Made by a program: the position numbers and the translations under genes. From CATOSD01 sp034422735 (GTDB taxonomy: Bacteria > Chloroflexota > Dehalococcoidia > Lucifugimonadales > CATOSD01), in assembly GCA_034422735.1 (NCBI GenBank), contig DAOUJL010000079.1, positions 66,064 to 130,063 on the forward strand: a DNA stretch of 64,000 nucleotides, read 5' to 3'. Under the pieces are notes generated by a model. It did no database searches. It had not been told where the DNA came from and saw nothing but the letters and a program-made list of their open reading frames with translations. Numbering within the stretch: the stretch's first letter is position 1; the number at the start of each line of letters is the position of its first letter. Below, piece after piece: positions 1 to 10,275 of the stretch.

Positions 1-815
1 GATTCCGCGACTCCGACGTGAACGGTGGCCTCGGCCTCACCCTGCTCGACGATAGCCAGCAGACGGTGGCCGTCCGACTGGCTGACGGCCACCGCCGGAA
101 TCCTCGACTCGCTGGTGAATGTGCCGCGGAACAAGCCTTCTTCGTTGTTGAAGACAATCGCTCCGACCGCCCCGGCATCGGCCACACGATTCACCTTTTC
201 CTCGAAGGTGACTCTCCCACGTTCGATCAGTGCGACGCGGTTCTCCAGTCCCCCTGCTGGGATGTCAGTCTCGAGCGCGCGGCCCGCGTAGGCAAGGACG
301 CCGCTTGCGCTGCCGTGCATTGACATGGAGATTGGGAACACGCGAGGCGAGCCGGAAGCACCGCCGTTCGTGGTGCGGAACTCGACCTCGGCGTTAAGCA
401 GGTTAACGGTAAAGTCCTGGAGCGACGTATCGTAGCCGAGAGCGTTCAGCCTGTCCCGCAGGTGCAGCGCGGCCTCCAGCTCCTGGTCGGTAGCGCTCTC
501 CCTGGGGCTGTACTGTTCGGTAAGCTCCTCCAGTGTCGCGTAGACCTGGTCGGAATACGCGCTGGGAACGGCTGTCGCGACAGCGGGCGCGGCCGTAGCC
601 GTGGGCCGCGGCGCGGGCGGCTGCGTGGGCAACATCGCCATGGGTGTCGGCGACGGCCTTGGCGTGGCCGTCGCTGTCGGGGGCGCAGGCGTGGCCGTCT
701 GAGAGACGGCGTCCACGGGCGAATCCGCCTCGCCGCATGCCACCAGCACGGCCAGGAGCGCGGCAGCGAGCAGCGGCAGCAGCCTGGGAGCGAGAATGTT
801 CGTCGAGTGCTTCAT
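1..815 (-). CDS. Lipoprotein with protease-associated (PA) domain, probable M28-type aminopeptidase, 3' end outside window
   Basis: Read from the ATG at 815, the protein starts with a basic stretch and a hydrophobic signal ending in the lipobox LVAC, Cys27, so it should be a secreted lipoprotein. A low-complexity Pro/Thr/Ala linker (about residues 35-75) follows. Next come a helical segment (YATLEELTEQYSPRESATDQE) and a PA-like domain (ALIERGRVTFEEKVNRVADAG, then GAIVFNNEEG). This order is typical of the N-terminal half of secreted M28 metallo-aminopeptidases, where the PA domain precedes the zinc catalytic domain. The catalytic part would lie beyond base 1, so peptidase activity is inferred, not seen. 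The linker style matches the B12-binding lipoprotein at 55706-56905. Confidence 0.75.
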   Translation of the reverse strand, partial: MKHSTNILAPRLLPLLAAALLAVLVACGEADSPVDAVSQTATPAPPTATATPRPSPTPMAMLPTQPPAPRPTATAAPAVATAVPSAYSDQVYATLEELTEQYSPRESATDQELEAALHLRDRLNALGYDTSLQDFTVNLLNAEVEFRTTNGGASGSPRVFPISMSMHGSASGVLAYAGRALETDIPAGGLENRVALIERGRVTFEEKVNRVADAGAVGAIVFNNEEGLFRGTFTSESRIPAVAVSQSDGHRLLAIVEQGEAEATVHVGVAE

Positions 816-928
816 GGCGTGGGAGTTCCATCCTGGCGTTTGATGTTATAACGACGCCGACCGGCAGTAGTTAGGACGCGCAGGTGTGGACCGCTCTACG
901 TTCCCATACGGAAGATGCAGGGGCCTCG

Positions 929-2002
929 TCAGTTTCGCGGCGCGTACCTGGCCATCACCCGCTGGAGCTCGTCGAGCGGCAGCGCGTGCGCGGTGCGCCC
1001 ATTCACCCCGACGGTCGTCTCCGCGGCCGCCAGCGCGTTCAGAATCGACTCCTCCACCGCCTCCGCCGTCGCGTCGAACATGGGGTCCATGTGGTCGTTC
1101 GGCATCATGGACAGCGGTACCGGGCCGTCGGCGTCCCTGGGCAGGTGGTTGCCAGTCGCGAACGCCAGGAATATGTCGCCGCTGCCGTTGTGCCCGCTGC
1201 CTCCCACGCGGGCCAGCCCGACGGTGGCGCGCTGCGTGAGGCGGCGGCACTGGAAGGGCAGCAGCGGGGCGTCGGTCGCCACGATGATGATGATCGAGCC
1301 GTCGGTCGTCATCTGCTCCAGCACCGAGGGCGTGTGGTCGTAGCCGATCTCCTTGCCCACCGGCACGCCGTTGACGCGAAGGTGCTGTCTCGCGCCGTAG
1401 TTGGCCTGCACCAGCACGCCGATGACGTATTCCCCGGACGCCGTCTCCACCACCCGCGACGAGGTGCCGATGCCGCCTTTGAACTCGTGGCATACCATGC
1501 CTGTCCCGCCGCCCACGTTGCCCTCGGCCACCGGGCCGCCCGACGCCGAGTCGATGGCCTGGTACACGTGCTCCTCGGTCACGTGGAAGGCGCCGATGTC
1601 GTTGAGCCTGCCGTCGTAGGTCTCAGCGACGACGGGCAGGGACCAGCCCCGCAGACCCTGGCGCGCGGCGTGCTTGACCATCGCGTCCCTCACAGTGCCC
1701 ACCTGGTGCGTGTTGGTGATGCCGATGGCGGAGGTCAGCAAGCCGGACTCCTCCACCCACAGCAGCCCGGTCATCTCGCCGTTGCCGTTGAAGCGGTGGT
1801 AGCCGGCAAACGCCCTGTCAGCGGCGATGGTGCCGCCGCGCGGCAGCACCATGGTTACGCCCGTCCTGGCGACGCGCGGTTCGTCGTACACGACCGTCGT
1901 GTGGCCCACCCGCACGCCTGCCACGTCGGTTATGGCGTTGTGGGCGCCGGTGGGATGGTCTCCGATTACGATGCCGAGGTCGCGGATGCGCGCGCGTGTC
2001 AT
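929..2002 (-). CDS. P1 family peptidase (DmpA/L-aminopeptidase type)
   Basis: This 357-residue protein matches the DmpA/BapA family of N-terminal nucleophile hydrolases, which remove N-terminal residues from peptides or act on beta-peptides. It opens with the family hallmark DLGIVIGDHPTGAHNAITDV, then GVRVGHTTV. The autocleavage and nucleophile region is GGGTGMVCHEFKGGIGTSSR, in which the G-T-S serine is the expected nucleophile after self-processing into alpha and beta chains. Length is normal for the family. The ATG at 2002 has an AGGAG ribosome site seven bases upstream. There is no signal peptide, so it is probably cytoplasmic. The natural substrate cannot be read from the sequence, and the gene stands alone between two unrelated genes. 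Confidence 0.9.
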   Translation of the reverse strand: MTRARIRDLGIVIGDHPTGAHNAITDVAGVRVGHTTVVYDEPRVARTGVTMVLPRGGTIAADRAFAGYHRFNGNGEMTGLLWVEESGLLTSAIGITNTHQVGTVRDAMVKHAARQGLRGWSLPVVAETYDGRLNDIGAFHVTEEHVYQAIDSASGGPVAEGNVGGGTGMVCHEFKGGIGTSSRVVETASGEYVIGVLVQANYGARQHLRVNGVPVGKEIGYDHTPSVLEQMTTDGSIIIIVATDAPLLPFQCRRLTQRATVGLARVGGSGHNGSGDIFLAFATGNHLPRDADGPVPLSMMPNDHMDPMFDATAEAVEESILNALAAAETTVGVNGRTAHALPLDELQRVMARYAPRN

Positions 2003-2072
2003 AGCCTGCTCCTGTGATCTGATTGGGCGTTGCCATGATAGCCGCGGCCAACGGACGTGGCAAACGCCGCAC

Positions 2073-2099
2073 TTGGATTGTATGCGCCTCTGTTATACT
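2073..2099 (+). promoter_or_regulatory. Promoter of lepA, predicted leaderless
   Basis: An extended -10 element TGTTATACT (-10 hexamer TATACT at 2094-2099) lies only eight bases before the lepA ATG at 2108. The -35 match (TTGGAT, 2073-2078, spacing 15) is poor. A start site six to eight bases after the -10 would fall at or just before the ATG, and no ribosome-binding site is visible. Confidence 0.55.
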
Positions 2100-2107
2100 A
2101 ACTGGCT

Positions 2108-3937
<1,830 letters not shown>

Positions 3938-4075
3938 ACTCGCCGCGGGCGCCAGCACACCGCCGCTCGCCAGCTTGACTTTTCAACCACGAATGGCTAT
4001 ATTCACGCTCACAAGGCTGCATTCGCGCCGGTATGGTCGGAAGCACGCCGTGCGCTAAACCCGAGGAGGTTGGCT

Positions 4076-5299
4076 TTGGACTTCACGTATCGTTACACGG
4101 ATGAGCAGGAAGAGTTCAGGAGGGAAGTTCGCGACTGGCTCGCGGCGAACGTCCCGGAGGACATGCGCGCGCCCGTCGACAGGCTCGACCTGAGCGACGA
4201 GCAGTACTGGTTCTGGCGTGACATGCACGTCACGCTGGCCGAGAAAGGTTGGCTCAACCCCACCTACCCCAAGGAGTACGGCGGCGGCGGCCTGAGCGGC
4301 GAGCACGAGACCATCCTGCTGGAGGAGTTCCGGCGCGCCCGCGTGGTGCCCAGCTTCACCAACACCCTCATCTACCCCACGCTGCTCGTGTGGGGCACCG
4401 AGGAGCAGAAGCAGCAGTTCCTGACCCCGATGCTCAAGGCCGAGAAGATCGCCTTCCAGCTATTCACCGAGCCGAACGCCGGCTCCGACCTGGCCTCCCT
4501 GCAGAGCAAGGCGGTGCGCGACGGCGACGACTGGATTCTGAACGGCCAGAAGATATTCATCAGCGGCCATGGCGACCCGGATTGGCTGTACGGCCCGCTG
4601 ATCACCGACCCCGACGCGCCCCGGCACCGGAACCTGGGCTACTTCATGGTGCCCTATCCCTCCGAGGGCCTGGACATGGAGCGCATGGGCCTGCTCACCG
4701 GCCACGACCAGAGCATGTTCTTCATGGACAACGTTCGCGTGCCCGGAGACCACCTCGTGGGCCAGGAAGGTCAGGGCTGGCAGGTGTCTCAGACCACGCT
4801 CGAGGTCGAGCACGGCGGACGCGGCATAGCCTTCCCGATCGACGAGTCGATGGATAACCTCCTCACCTACGTCAAGGGAACCAGGCACAACGGCGGCAGC
4901 CTCGGCGACGATCCGGTGGTCCAGCAGGACACCATGGACGCGCTGCTCGAGACGCACGTGCACACCCTGCTGGCGCAGCGCAACTACTCGATGTACCAGG
5001 CGCGCCAGGAGATGAGCTACCACGGCTCGCAGACCTCGATGTTCCGCAAGGAGTACCACATGCGGAACGCCGACCGCGCCCGCAACGTGATGGGCATGTA
5101 CTCGCTGCTCGGCGTCAACGAACCCCGCGCGCCCTTTAAGGGCGAGCCGGAGGTGTTCCAGCGCAGCAGCCTCACCGGGGCGCACCCCGGCGGCACCATC
5201 GAGATCCAAAAGGTCATCATGGCCCGCCGCATGGGCATCAGCCGCACCAGGGAGCGCGCGGCGCCCACGCCGTCCACCACGGGCGTCCGCGGCGTGTAG
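4076..5299 (+). CDS. Acyl-CoA dehydrogenase, full length
   Basis: A flavoprotein of the acyl-CoA dehydrogenase (ACAD) family, about 407 residues, that would introduce the alpha-beta double bond into a CoA thioester. The helical N-terminal domain (MDFTYRYTDEQEEFRREV), the beta middle domain with FAD/substrate signature FTEPNAGSDLASLQ and NGQKIFISG, and a full helical C-terminal domain are all present. The TTG at 4076 is preferred over the TTG at 4070. GAGGAGG (4063-4069) directly abuts 4070 but is well spaced for 4076, and the two downstream paralogs also begin MDF. It is first of three tandem ACAD-type genes, probably one operon. The substrate is unknown. Confidence 0.92.
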   Translation: MDFTYRYTDEQEEFRREVRDWLAANVPEDMRAPVDRLDLSDEQYWFWRDMHVTLAEKGWLNPTYPKEYGGGGLSGEHETILLEEFRRARVVPSFTNTLIYPTLLVWGTEEQKQQFLTPMLKAEKIAFQLFTEPNAGSDLASLQSKAVRDGDDWILNGQKIFISGHGDPDWLYGPLITDPDAPRHRNLGYFMVPYPSEGLDMERMGLLTGHDQSMFFMDNVRVPGDHLVGQEGQGWQVSQTTLEVEHGGRGIAFPIDESMDNLLTYVKGTRHNGGSLGDDPVVQQDTMDALLETHVHTLLAQRNYSMYQARQEMSYHGSQTSMFRKEYHMRNADRARNVMGMYSLLGVNEPRAPFKGEPEVFQRSSLTGAHPGGTIEIQKVIMARRMGISRTRERAAPTPSTTGVRGV

Positions 5300-5309
5300 C
5301 CAACCGTAC

Positions 5310-5347
5310 CAATACTCCCTTCCCCCTCGCAGGGGGAAGGTTAGGAT
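5310..5347. repeat. Dispersed intergenic palindrome, CCTTCCCCCTC type
   Basis: A short inverted repeat (CTTCCCCCT and AGGGGGAAGG around a CGC loop) followed by TTAGGATGGGGG. Related copies occur near 8020-8100, 11586-11725, 31766-31820, 46899-46933 and 63479-63523, always between genes. It is a non-coding dispersed repeat; any role in transcript ends or mRNA stability is inference. Confidence 0.7.
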
Positions 5348-5451
5348 GGGGGTCAACCCGCCGCACAACCTGAGACCCTTCGCAATGGGGCCTTCCGAAT
5401 CCGGACAAGGCCCCATTTGCTTTGTCTCACAGCCGCCAAAGGAGCACCCAG

Positions 5452-6270
5452 ATGGACTTCACCCACCCCTACAGCAAAGACCAGCAGGCCTTCCGCGTGG
5501 CCGTGCGCTCGTGGCTGGAGCACAACGCGCCCACCGGCCTGCGCATCCCGCCCGACGGCCGCCCGCTGGACGAGGAGACGCAGCGGGTGGTGAAGGACTT
5601 CCGCCGCCAACTCGGCGCGCAGGGCTGGCTCGCCCCGTCGTGGCCGCGCGAGTACGGCGGGGGCGCGATGAGTTCGGCGTTCGAGGCCATCATCATGGAG
5701 GAGATCCAGCGAATCGACCTGCCAAGCATGGGCGACAACAACCGCTGGATACCTGCGATGATGGTGTGGGGCACCGAGGAGCAGAAGCGCCGCTACATAA
5801 CCCCGGCGCTCAAGGGCGAGACCATCATCTGGCAGGCGTTCAACGAGCCGGACTCAGGCTCCGACCTGGCGGGCATCCGCACCACCGCCGTGCTCGAGGA
5901 CGGGCAATACCACGTCAACGGGCGAAAGCACTACATCACCGGGCGTTTCGATCCCGACTACCTCTGGACCCTGGCGGTCACCGACCCCGACCGCCCCCGC
6001 AGGCTAAACTTGGGTGTGTTCATGGTGGACGCGCGGTCGCCGGGCATCCGCATCGAGACCCAGCGGCTGCTCATGGGCAGCGAGCGCCGCGTCTACCTGG
6101 AGGACGTTGTGATCCCCGAGGACTGCCTGGTCGGCCTGCCCTACCAGGGCTGGGAGATAGCGCAGACCATCCTCGAAGGCGAGCGCGGCGGCTACACCCT
6201 GCGCGGCGACGAAAACGAGACGGCGGAGAGCATAGAACGCTTCCTCCGCGAGGAGCGCGAGCGGTCGTAA
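5452..6270 (+). CDS. Acyl-CoA dehydrogenase-like protein lacking the C-terminal domain
   Basis: A 272-residue protein with the ACAD N-terminal helical domain and beta middle domain. Signatures are FNEPDSGSDLAGIRTTAV, then NGRKHYITGRFD. It stops at EESIERF-like helix sequence (ETAESIERFLREERERS), just where the C-terminal four-helix domain should begin, so about 120 residues of a normal ACAD are missing. That domain carries the catalytic base and part of the FAD site. The ATG at 5452 with AAAGGAG upstream is chosen over an in-frame start at 5422. The next gene (6298) starts 27 bases later and encodes another ACAD-like chain with a C-terminal domain, so the two could form a mixed complex (inference). 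Confidence 0.85.
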   Translation: MDFTHPYSKDQQAFRVAVRSWLEHNAPTGLRIPPDGRPLDEETQRVVKDFRRQLGAQGWLAPSWPREYGGGAMSSAFEAIIMEEIQRIDLPSMGDNNRWIPAMMVWGTEEQKRRYITPALKGETIIWQAFNEPDSGSDLAGIRTTAVLEDGQYHVNGRKHYITGRFDPDYLWTLAVTDPDRPRRLNLGVFMVDARSPGIRIETQRLLMGSERRVYLEDVVIPEDCLVGLPYQGWEIAQTILEGERGGYTLRGDENETAESIERFLREERERS

Positions 6271-6297
6271 CCGGCCCAGCCGGCCACTGATTCAGTA

Positions 6298-7446
6298 ATG
6301 GACTTCGCCTACCAATACACGGATGAACAGCAGCGCTTCCGCGCCGAGGTGTCGGCCTGGCTCGACGCCAACGCGCCGCCTGACACTGCGCGCGGTCCCG
6401 ACAGCCCGTCGCGGCAGCGCCTGCGGCTTGCCCTGGGCGAGAATGGCTGGCTCGCGCCGTCTCTGCCAGTCGAGCAAGGGGGCGCGGGCCTGACGCCGGA
6501 CCACACGGTCGTGGTGCTGGAGGAGTTGGACAGGCGCGGGCTGCTCTCGGTGCACGACGCCGCGGGTGCCCAGCTACGCAGCGCGCTGATCGAGTCCGGT
6601 TCGGAGTCGCTGCGCGGCGAACTGCTTCCGGCGCTCGCCAGTGGCAGGGCGGCGGTGTGGCGCATGGTGCTGGACCCGCACGCCGAGCCGGGCAGCGACA
6701 CGCTTGGCGTGAGCGCGCGTCCCGACGCCGACGGGTTCATCCTGGACGGCGAGGCCGCCTTCACTGGCGCGGGCGCGGCCCCGACGCACCTGTGGACGCT
6801 GGCGACTTCCGAGCGCGACGGTGCGATTCTGGCGCTGGTCGTCCCGGCCGCGTTGCACGGCGTCAGCGTCTCCACGCCCCGCACGCTCGCGGACGGCGCC
6901 TTGCACCGGGCCGCGTTTGAGGACGCCTGGGTTCCGCGCACGTCCATGCTGGGGGACGAGGCCGACGGCTGGCGTGTCACCCGCTCGGCGGCGCTGGACG
7001 ACCCCGCGCTGGACCTCCCCGTTCCCGAGGTGAGCCGCGAGGCGGAGGCCGTGTTGCGGTTCGCCAGGAATACGACGCACGAGGGCAGGCCGCTCAGCGA
7101 GGAGCCGGTGCGCCGGATGCTGCTGGTGGAGGCCTACGTGGACAGCCGGCTGTCGCGGCTGCTTGCGATGCGCAACCAGTGGCGCCGCGCCGCGGGACTG
7201 CCCATGACGTACGAGCTCGCCCAGGCGGACATGCTGAGGGAGCGGGCCGCGCTGCGCCTGTCCCACATCACGCAGGAAGTGGCGGGCGTGTACGCGCTGC
7301 TGGACTCGGACGACCCCCGGTCAGGTTCGCCGGGCTTTGCGACGCAGCAGCGCCAGAGCGTCGCCGGCCAGAATCCGACCGGACTGCCGGACGCCCGCAG
7401 GCAGGCCATCGCGGAGGCGCTGGGCATGAGCAAGCCGGCCGGCTGA
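6298..7446 (+). CDS. Divergent acyl-CoA dehydrogenase-like protein
   Basis: This 382-residue protein begins MDFAYQYTDEQQRFRAEV like its two upstream neighbours and has the overall three-domain ACAD layout. The middle-domain signature is degenerate: LDPHAEPGSDTLGVSARPDA replaces the usual TEP-x-AGSDL core, and FILDGEAAFTGAGAA replaces NG-x-K-x-FIT. The C-terminal helices are present (VDSRLSRLLAMRNQWRR, RLSHITQEVAGVYALL). It may be a non-catalytic or complementary subunit for the truncated ACAD just upstream, as in heteromeric steroid-type ACADs, but this is inference. It is the last of the three tandem ACAD-type genes. Confidence 0.8.
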   Translation: MDFAYQYTDEQQRFRAEVSAWLDANAPPDTARGPDSPSRQRLRLALGENGWLAPSLPVEQGGAGLTPDHTVVVLEELDRRGLLSVHDAAGAQLRSALIESGSESLRGELLPALASGRAAVWRMVLDPHAEPGSDTLGVSARPDADGFILDGEAAFTGAGAAPTHLWTLATSERDGAILALVVPAALHGVSVSTPRTLADGALHRAAFEDAWVPRTSMLGDEADGWRVTRSAALDDPALDLPVPEVSREAEAVLRFARNTTHEGRPLSEEPVRRMLLVEAYVDSRLSRLLAMRNQWRRAAGLPMTYELAQADMLRERAALRLSHITQEVAGVYALLDSDDPRSGSPGFATQQRQSVAGQNPTGLPDARRQAIAEALGMSKPAG

Positions 7447-7458
7447 GGAGAACGACTC

Positions 7459-8028
7459 GTGCGCATCGGCATAATCTCTGACACCCACAGCCTTCTCGAC
7501 GACGCCAGCGACATGCCGTCGCAGATCCTGGACGCCTTCCGGGGCGTCGACATGATCATCCACTGCGGCGACCTGGACACGCTGGGCGTGCTGGACTGGC
7601 TGGAGACCGTCGCGCCAGTGCTCGCCGTGCGCGGCTACCCCGACCCCGTCGAGGAGGGCGAGCGGCTCGCCGACTCGACGCGCGTGGTGGAGGCGGAGGG
7701 CCTGTCCATAGGCGTCATACACGACATCGCCTGGCCCGGCATCCGTGTGCGGCTGGAGAGCTTCTTCGAGTTCCCGGACAGGCCGTTCGAGGCGGTGATG
7801 CGCTCCAAGTGGGGCCGGCCCGTGGACGTGATAGCCTTCGGCGACACGCACGAGGAGATGGTCGCCTGGTACGAGGGCGTGCTGCTGGTCAACCCCGGCA
7901 GCCCCACCAAGCCGGGCCTGCGCCACGGCGCGGGCGAACTGGGCACGGTCGCCATCCTCGAGGTCAGGCGCGGCGTAGCCACAGTGGAGCTGGTAAAGCT
8001 GCCCGGCCGGCTCTCACCCCCATCCTGA
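7459..8028 (+). CDS. Metallophosphoesterase, YfcE/MJ0936-like, with altered metal motifs
   Basis: A 189-residue calcineurin-like phosphoesterase that starts at GTG 7459 behind TGAGGAG. It keeps the first metal motif ISDTHSL, the second HCGDLD and the family ending VNPGSPTKPG. Two usually conserved motifs are changed. The GN-x-D motif reads GYPDP (Asn replaced by Tyr), and the final GHTH motif reads GDTH (first His replaced by Asp). Activity or metal preference may therefore differ from typical members. It follows the ACAD genes by 12 bases and is probably cotranscribed, with no obvious functional link. Confidence 0.82.
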   Translation: MRIGIISDTHSLLDDASDMPSQILDAFRGVDMIIHCGDLDTLGVLDWLETVAPVLAVRGYPDPVEEGERLADSTRVVEAEGLSIGVIHDIAWPGIRVRLESFFEFPDRPFEAVMRSKWGRPVDVIAFGDTHEEMVAWYEGVLLVNPGSPTKPGLRHGAGELGTVAILEVRRGVATVELVKLPGRLSPPS

Positions 8029-8103
8029 CCTTCCCCCATCGTGAGGAAGGGACTACTGGGCCTCCTCTCCCTTGATGGGAGAGGATTGAGGTGAGGGTGA
8101 GTG
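8017..8103. repeat. Composite dispersed palindrome repeat
   Basis: Two adjoining copies of the CCCCATCCTGACCTTCCC / CTCTCCCTTGATGGGAGAGG repeat types lie between the phosphoesterase and the convergent dehydratase gene, and they run into the last codons of the former. Each has its own inverted repeat. The position between convergent genes fits a terminator-like role, but there is no T-tract. Confidence 0.65.
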
Positions 8104-8117
8104 CATGAGGGCGTCCC

Positions 8118-9176
8118 CTACCCCCGCGAAATCCCAACCCCCTTGCCCTTTAGGATCACCTGGCCGTCGCTGTTGTAATACGTCGTGCCCGTCACCGTAA
8201 ACACCAGCCGGTTCTTGGAGCCCTGCCGCTCGTAGATGTCCAGCAGCCGCGACTTCCTGCTCAGCTTCTCGCCCAACCTCGCCAGCCCGAGCACCTCGTA
8301 GGACTGCCCGCCGTTCAGGCCGCCCTGGGTGGGCAGACCCTCGATCTCGTGGTCGCGTTCGCCGCTCATCACGCCCGGAGGGCCGCCCCAGTAGTTAGGA
8401 TTCTCCCGTATTCGGCGGGTGAGCTGGTCCGGCTCGGTGGGCGGGTGCTTGAAGCCGTCCACCGGATAGAGCGGCATGGCCATCACAGAACCCCAGCGCG
8501 TGGACTTGGCGTACTCCTCGTCCCAGTACAGCCGGTCCGGGTCCGGTATCGCCTGCGAGAACCTGCGAAGCTCCGGCAGCGACACCGAGTCCCAGCTAGT
8601 GCCCTCAGACTCCAGGCCTATCTGGCTGCGCACCTCGTCGTTAACGTACAGCGCGCCCTCCATGTTGTGGCCGGGCTCGTAGTAGTCGTCGGGTTCTTGC
8701 AACTCCTGCGGCGGCACAAACGGGTAAGAAACGTCCGGGCCGTTCTTCAGGGGAAGTGCCACCACCGCGGAGCCGGGAGATGTTTCCTGTCCGTTCTGGT
8801 TCCTCATGCCGCAGTCCAGGTCGACGATGCCGATACCGTCGATCTCGCGCATCTCGCGCACGCGCGCCCACACGGTGAACACGTCGAAGGGGTAGTGCAT
8901 GGCGCGGTACTGCATCTGGAGCTTCCAGAGCCAGCCGCCTTGACCGGCCCAGTCCTTGAACACGCGGGCGATGGGGTGCTTGCGCCAGTTGCCGTTCGCC
9001 ACGATGTCGTCGAGCTGGAAAACCGATGTGGCGAACTTGTAGTCGTAGTGGAACCTCTCCCAGTTCTCCTGGGCGGCGCACCAGCGCGCGATGTGGGCGT
9101 TGCTCCAGGGACCGTACTCCTGCGTCGGCACCTCCATGCCAACTTCGATGTCTTCCAGATAGACCTGGTCGGTCAT
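8118..9176 (-). CDS. MaoC-like double-hotdog dehydratase family protein
   Basis: A 352-residue protein with two tandem hotdog-like halves. The first (VYLEDIEVGMEVPTQEYGPW, then WCAAQENWERFHYDYKFA) resembles the MaoC/acyl dehydratase fold, including a DY/H region near the active site. The second half contains LRRFSQAIPDPDRLYWDEEY and a MAMPLYP segment, like the FAS1-type dehydratase N-terminal domain. Such proteins hydrate enoyl-CoA thioesters. The strict hydratase-2 catalytic motif is not clear, so the reaction is uncertain. The ATG at 9176 follows GGAGG by nine bases. It ends a minus-strand operon with an alcohol dehydrogenase and an esterase, consistent with catabolism of an acyl or aromatic compound. 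Confidence 0.8.
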   Translation of the reverse strand: MTDQVYLEDIEVGMEVPTQEYGPWSNAHIARWCAAQENWERFHYDYKFATSVFQLDDIVANGNWRKHPIARVFKDWAGQGGWLWKLQMQYRAMHYPFDVFTVWARVREMREIDGIGIVDLDCGMRNQNGQETSPGSAVVALPLKNGPDVSYPFVPPQELQEPDDYYEPGHNMEGALYVNDEVRSQIGLESEGTSWDSVSLPELRRFSQAIPDPDRLYWDEEYAKSTRWGSVMAMPLYPVDGFKHPPTEPDQLTRRIRENPNYWGGPPGVMSGERDHEIEGLPTQGGLNGGQSYEVLGLARLGEKLSRKSRLLDIYERQGSKNRLVFTVTGTTYYNSDGQVILKGKGVGISRG

Positions 9177-9222
9177 GCTACCTAACCTCCGGCGCGCTCG
9201 CGCGCTCTGTTTTCCCTTCTGG

Positions 9223-10266
9223 CTATGATGAATGAATTTGGACCTTAATCGAGCCTGTGGACTTGTCGTAAGCGGTCTCGAAGCCGCGCTGGATATCGTC
9301 CAGCGAGTACCTGTGCGTCACCATCTGGCCCAGGTCGGCCTGGCCCCGCGCCATCATCTCGATGGCAAGCTCGTAGTCGTGCCGACCGTCCAGCACGTTG
9401 TAGCAGGACGAGAAGGCTATCGTCTGCTCCTTGAGCATGGGCGGAAGCCAGTCCACCGTGATGGGCCGGCGGAAGCCGCCTACGATGGCGATGCGCCCCT
9501 GCCGCCGCGTCACCTCGATGGACTGCACGGCGGTGGCCTCACTCTTACCGCCCACGGTCTCGATCGTCAGGTCCGCGCCGCGGCCGTCCGTGGCGTCCGC
9601 TAGCGCCTCCCAGAACGCGGGGCCGTCCGGGGGCAGCGCGTCGTCTGCGCCCAGTCGCTTGGCCATGGCGGCCTGCTGCTCGTGGCGCGCCGTGGCGAAC
9701 ACGCGGCCCGCGCCGAGCGCCCGCGCCGCGGCAATCGCCGTCAGCCCGATGTTGCCGGAGCCCAGCACCGCGACCGTCTCGCCACCCTTGAGGTCGCCGC
9801 GGCGGACGCCGTGCACCGACACCGCCAGCGGCTCCACCAACGCGCCCTCCTCCCAGGACAGCGCGTCGTCCAGCGGGTAGCATCCCGCGGCCCTGCGCAG
9901 GATGTACTCCGCGAATCCGCCGCCGTGGGCGTCGTCCTTATGCTGGCACTGGATGAACTGTCCCTGGCGGCAGAACCAGCAGTCTCCGCATGAGCGCCCG
10001 TGGCCGATGGTCTCGACGGCAACCCGCTCGCCGATTCGAGCAGGGTCGACACCCTCGCCCACCTCCACGATCTCTCCGGCGACCTCGTGGCCGGTGGGCA
10101 GGTCGTCCGGCTCGGTCTTGTCCGCGTTCATCAGCAGGTCCGATCCGCAGATGCCCACCGCGCGGACGCGGACGAGCGCGTCCAGCGGTCCCGGTGTGGG
10201 CTTAGGGAGTTCAGTGAGGCGCATAACGCCCTCGCCGTCGAACAGGGCGGCCTTCATCGTGGACAT
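9223..10266 (-). CDS. Zinc-dependent medium-chain alcohol dehydrogenase (threonine/polyol dehydrogenase-like)
   Basis: A 347-residue MDR-family oxidoreductase. The catalytic-zinc region GICGSDLLMN and GHEVAGEIVEVGEGV are present. The structural zinc lobe has four cysteines (GRSCGDCWFCRQGQFIQC). The Rossmann dinucleotide site is VAVLGSGNIGLTAIAAARAL. It oxidises a secondary alcohol or polyol with NAD(P); the substrate is unknown, and annotation as L-threonine or sorbitol dehydrogenase would be a guess. The ATG at 10266 has a strong AGGAGG site. The carboxylesterase gene lies 9 bases upstream and the hotdog dehydratase 46 bases downstream. Confidence 0.9.
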   Translation of the reverse strand: MSTMKAALFDGEGVMRLTELPKPTPGPLDALVRVRAVGICGSDLLMNADKTEPDDLPTGHEVAGEIVEVGEGVDPARIGERVAVETIGHGRSCGDCWFCRQGQFIQCQHKDDAHGGGFAEYILRRAAGCYPLDDALSWEEGALVEPLAVSVHGVRRGDLKGGETVAVLGSGNIGLTAIAAARALGAGRVFATARHEQQAAMAKRLGADDALPPDGPAFWEALADATDGRGADLTIETVGGKSEATAVQSIEVTRRQGRIAIVGGFRRPITVDWLPPMLKEQTIAFSSCYNVLDGRHDYELAIEMMARGQADLGQMVTHRYSLDDIQRGFETAYDKSTGSIKVQIHSS

Positions 10267-10275
10267 CTCGTCCTC

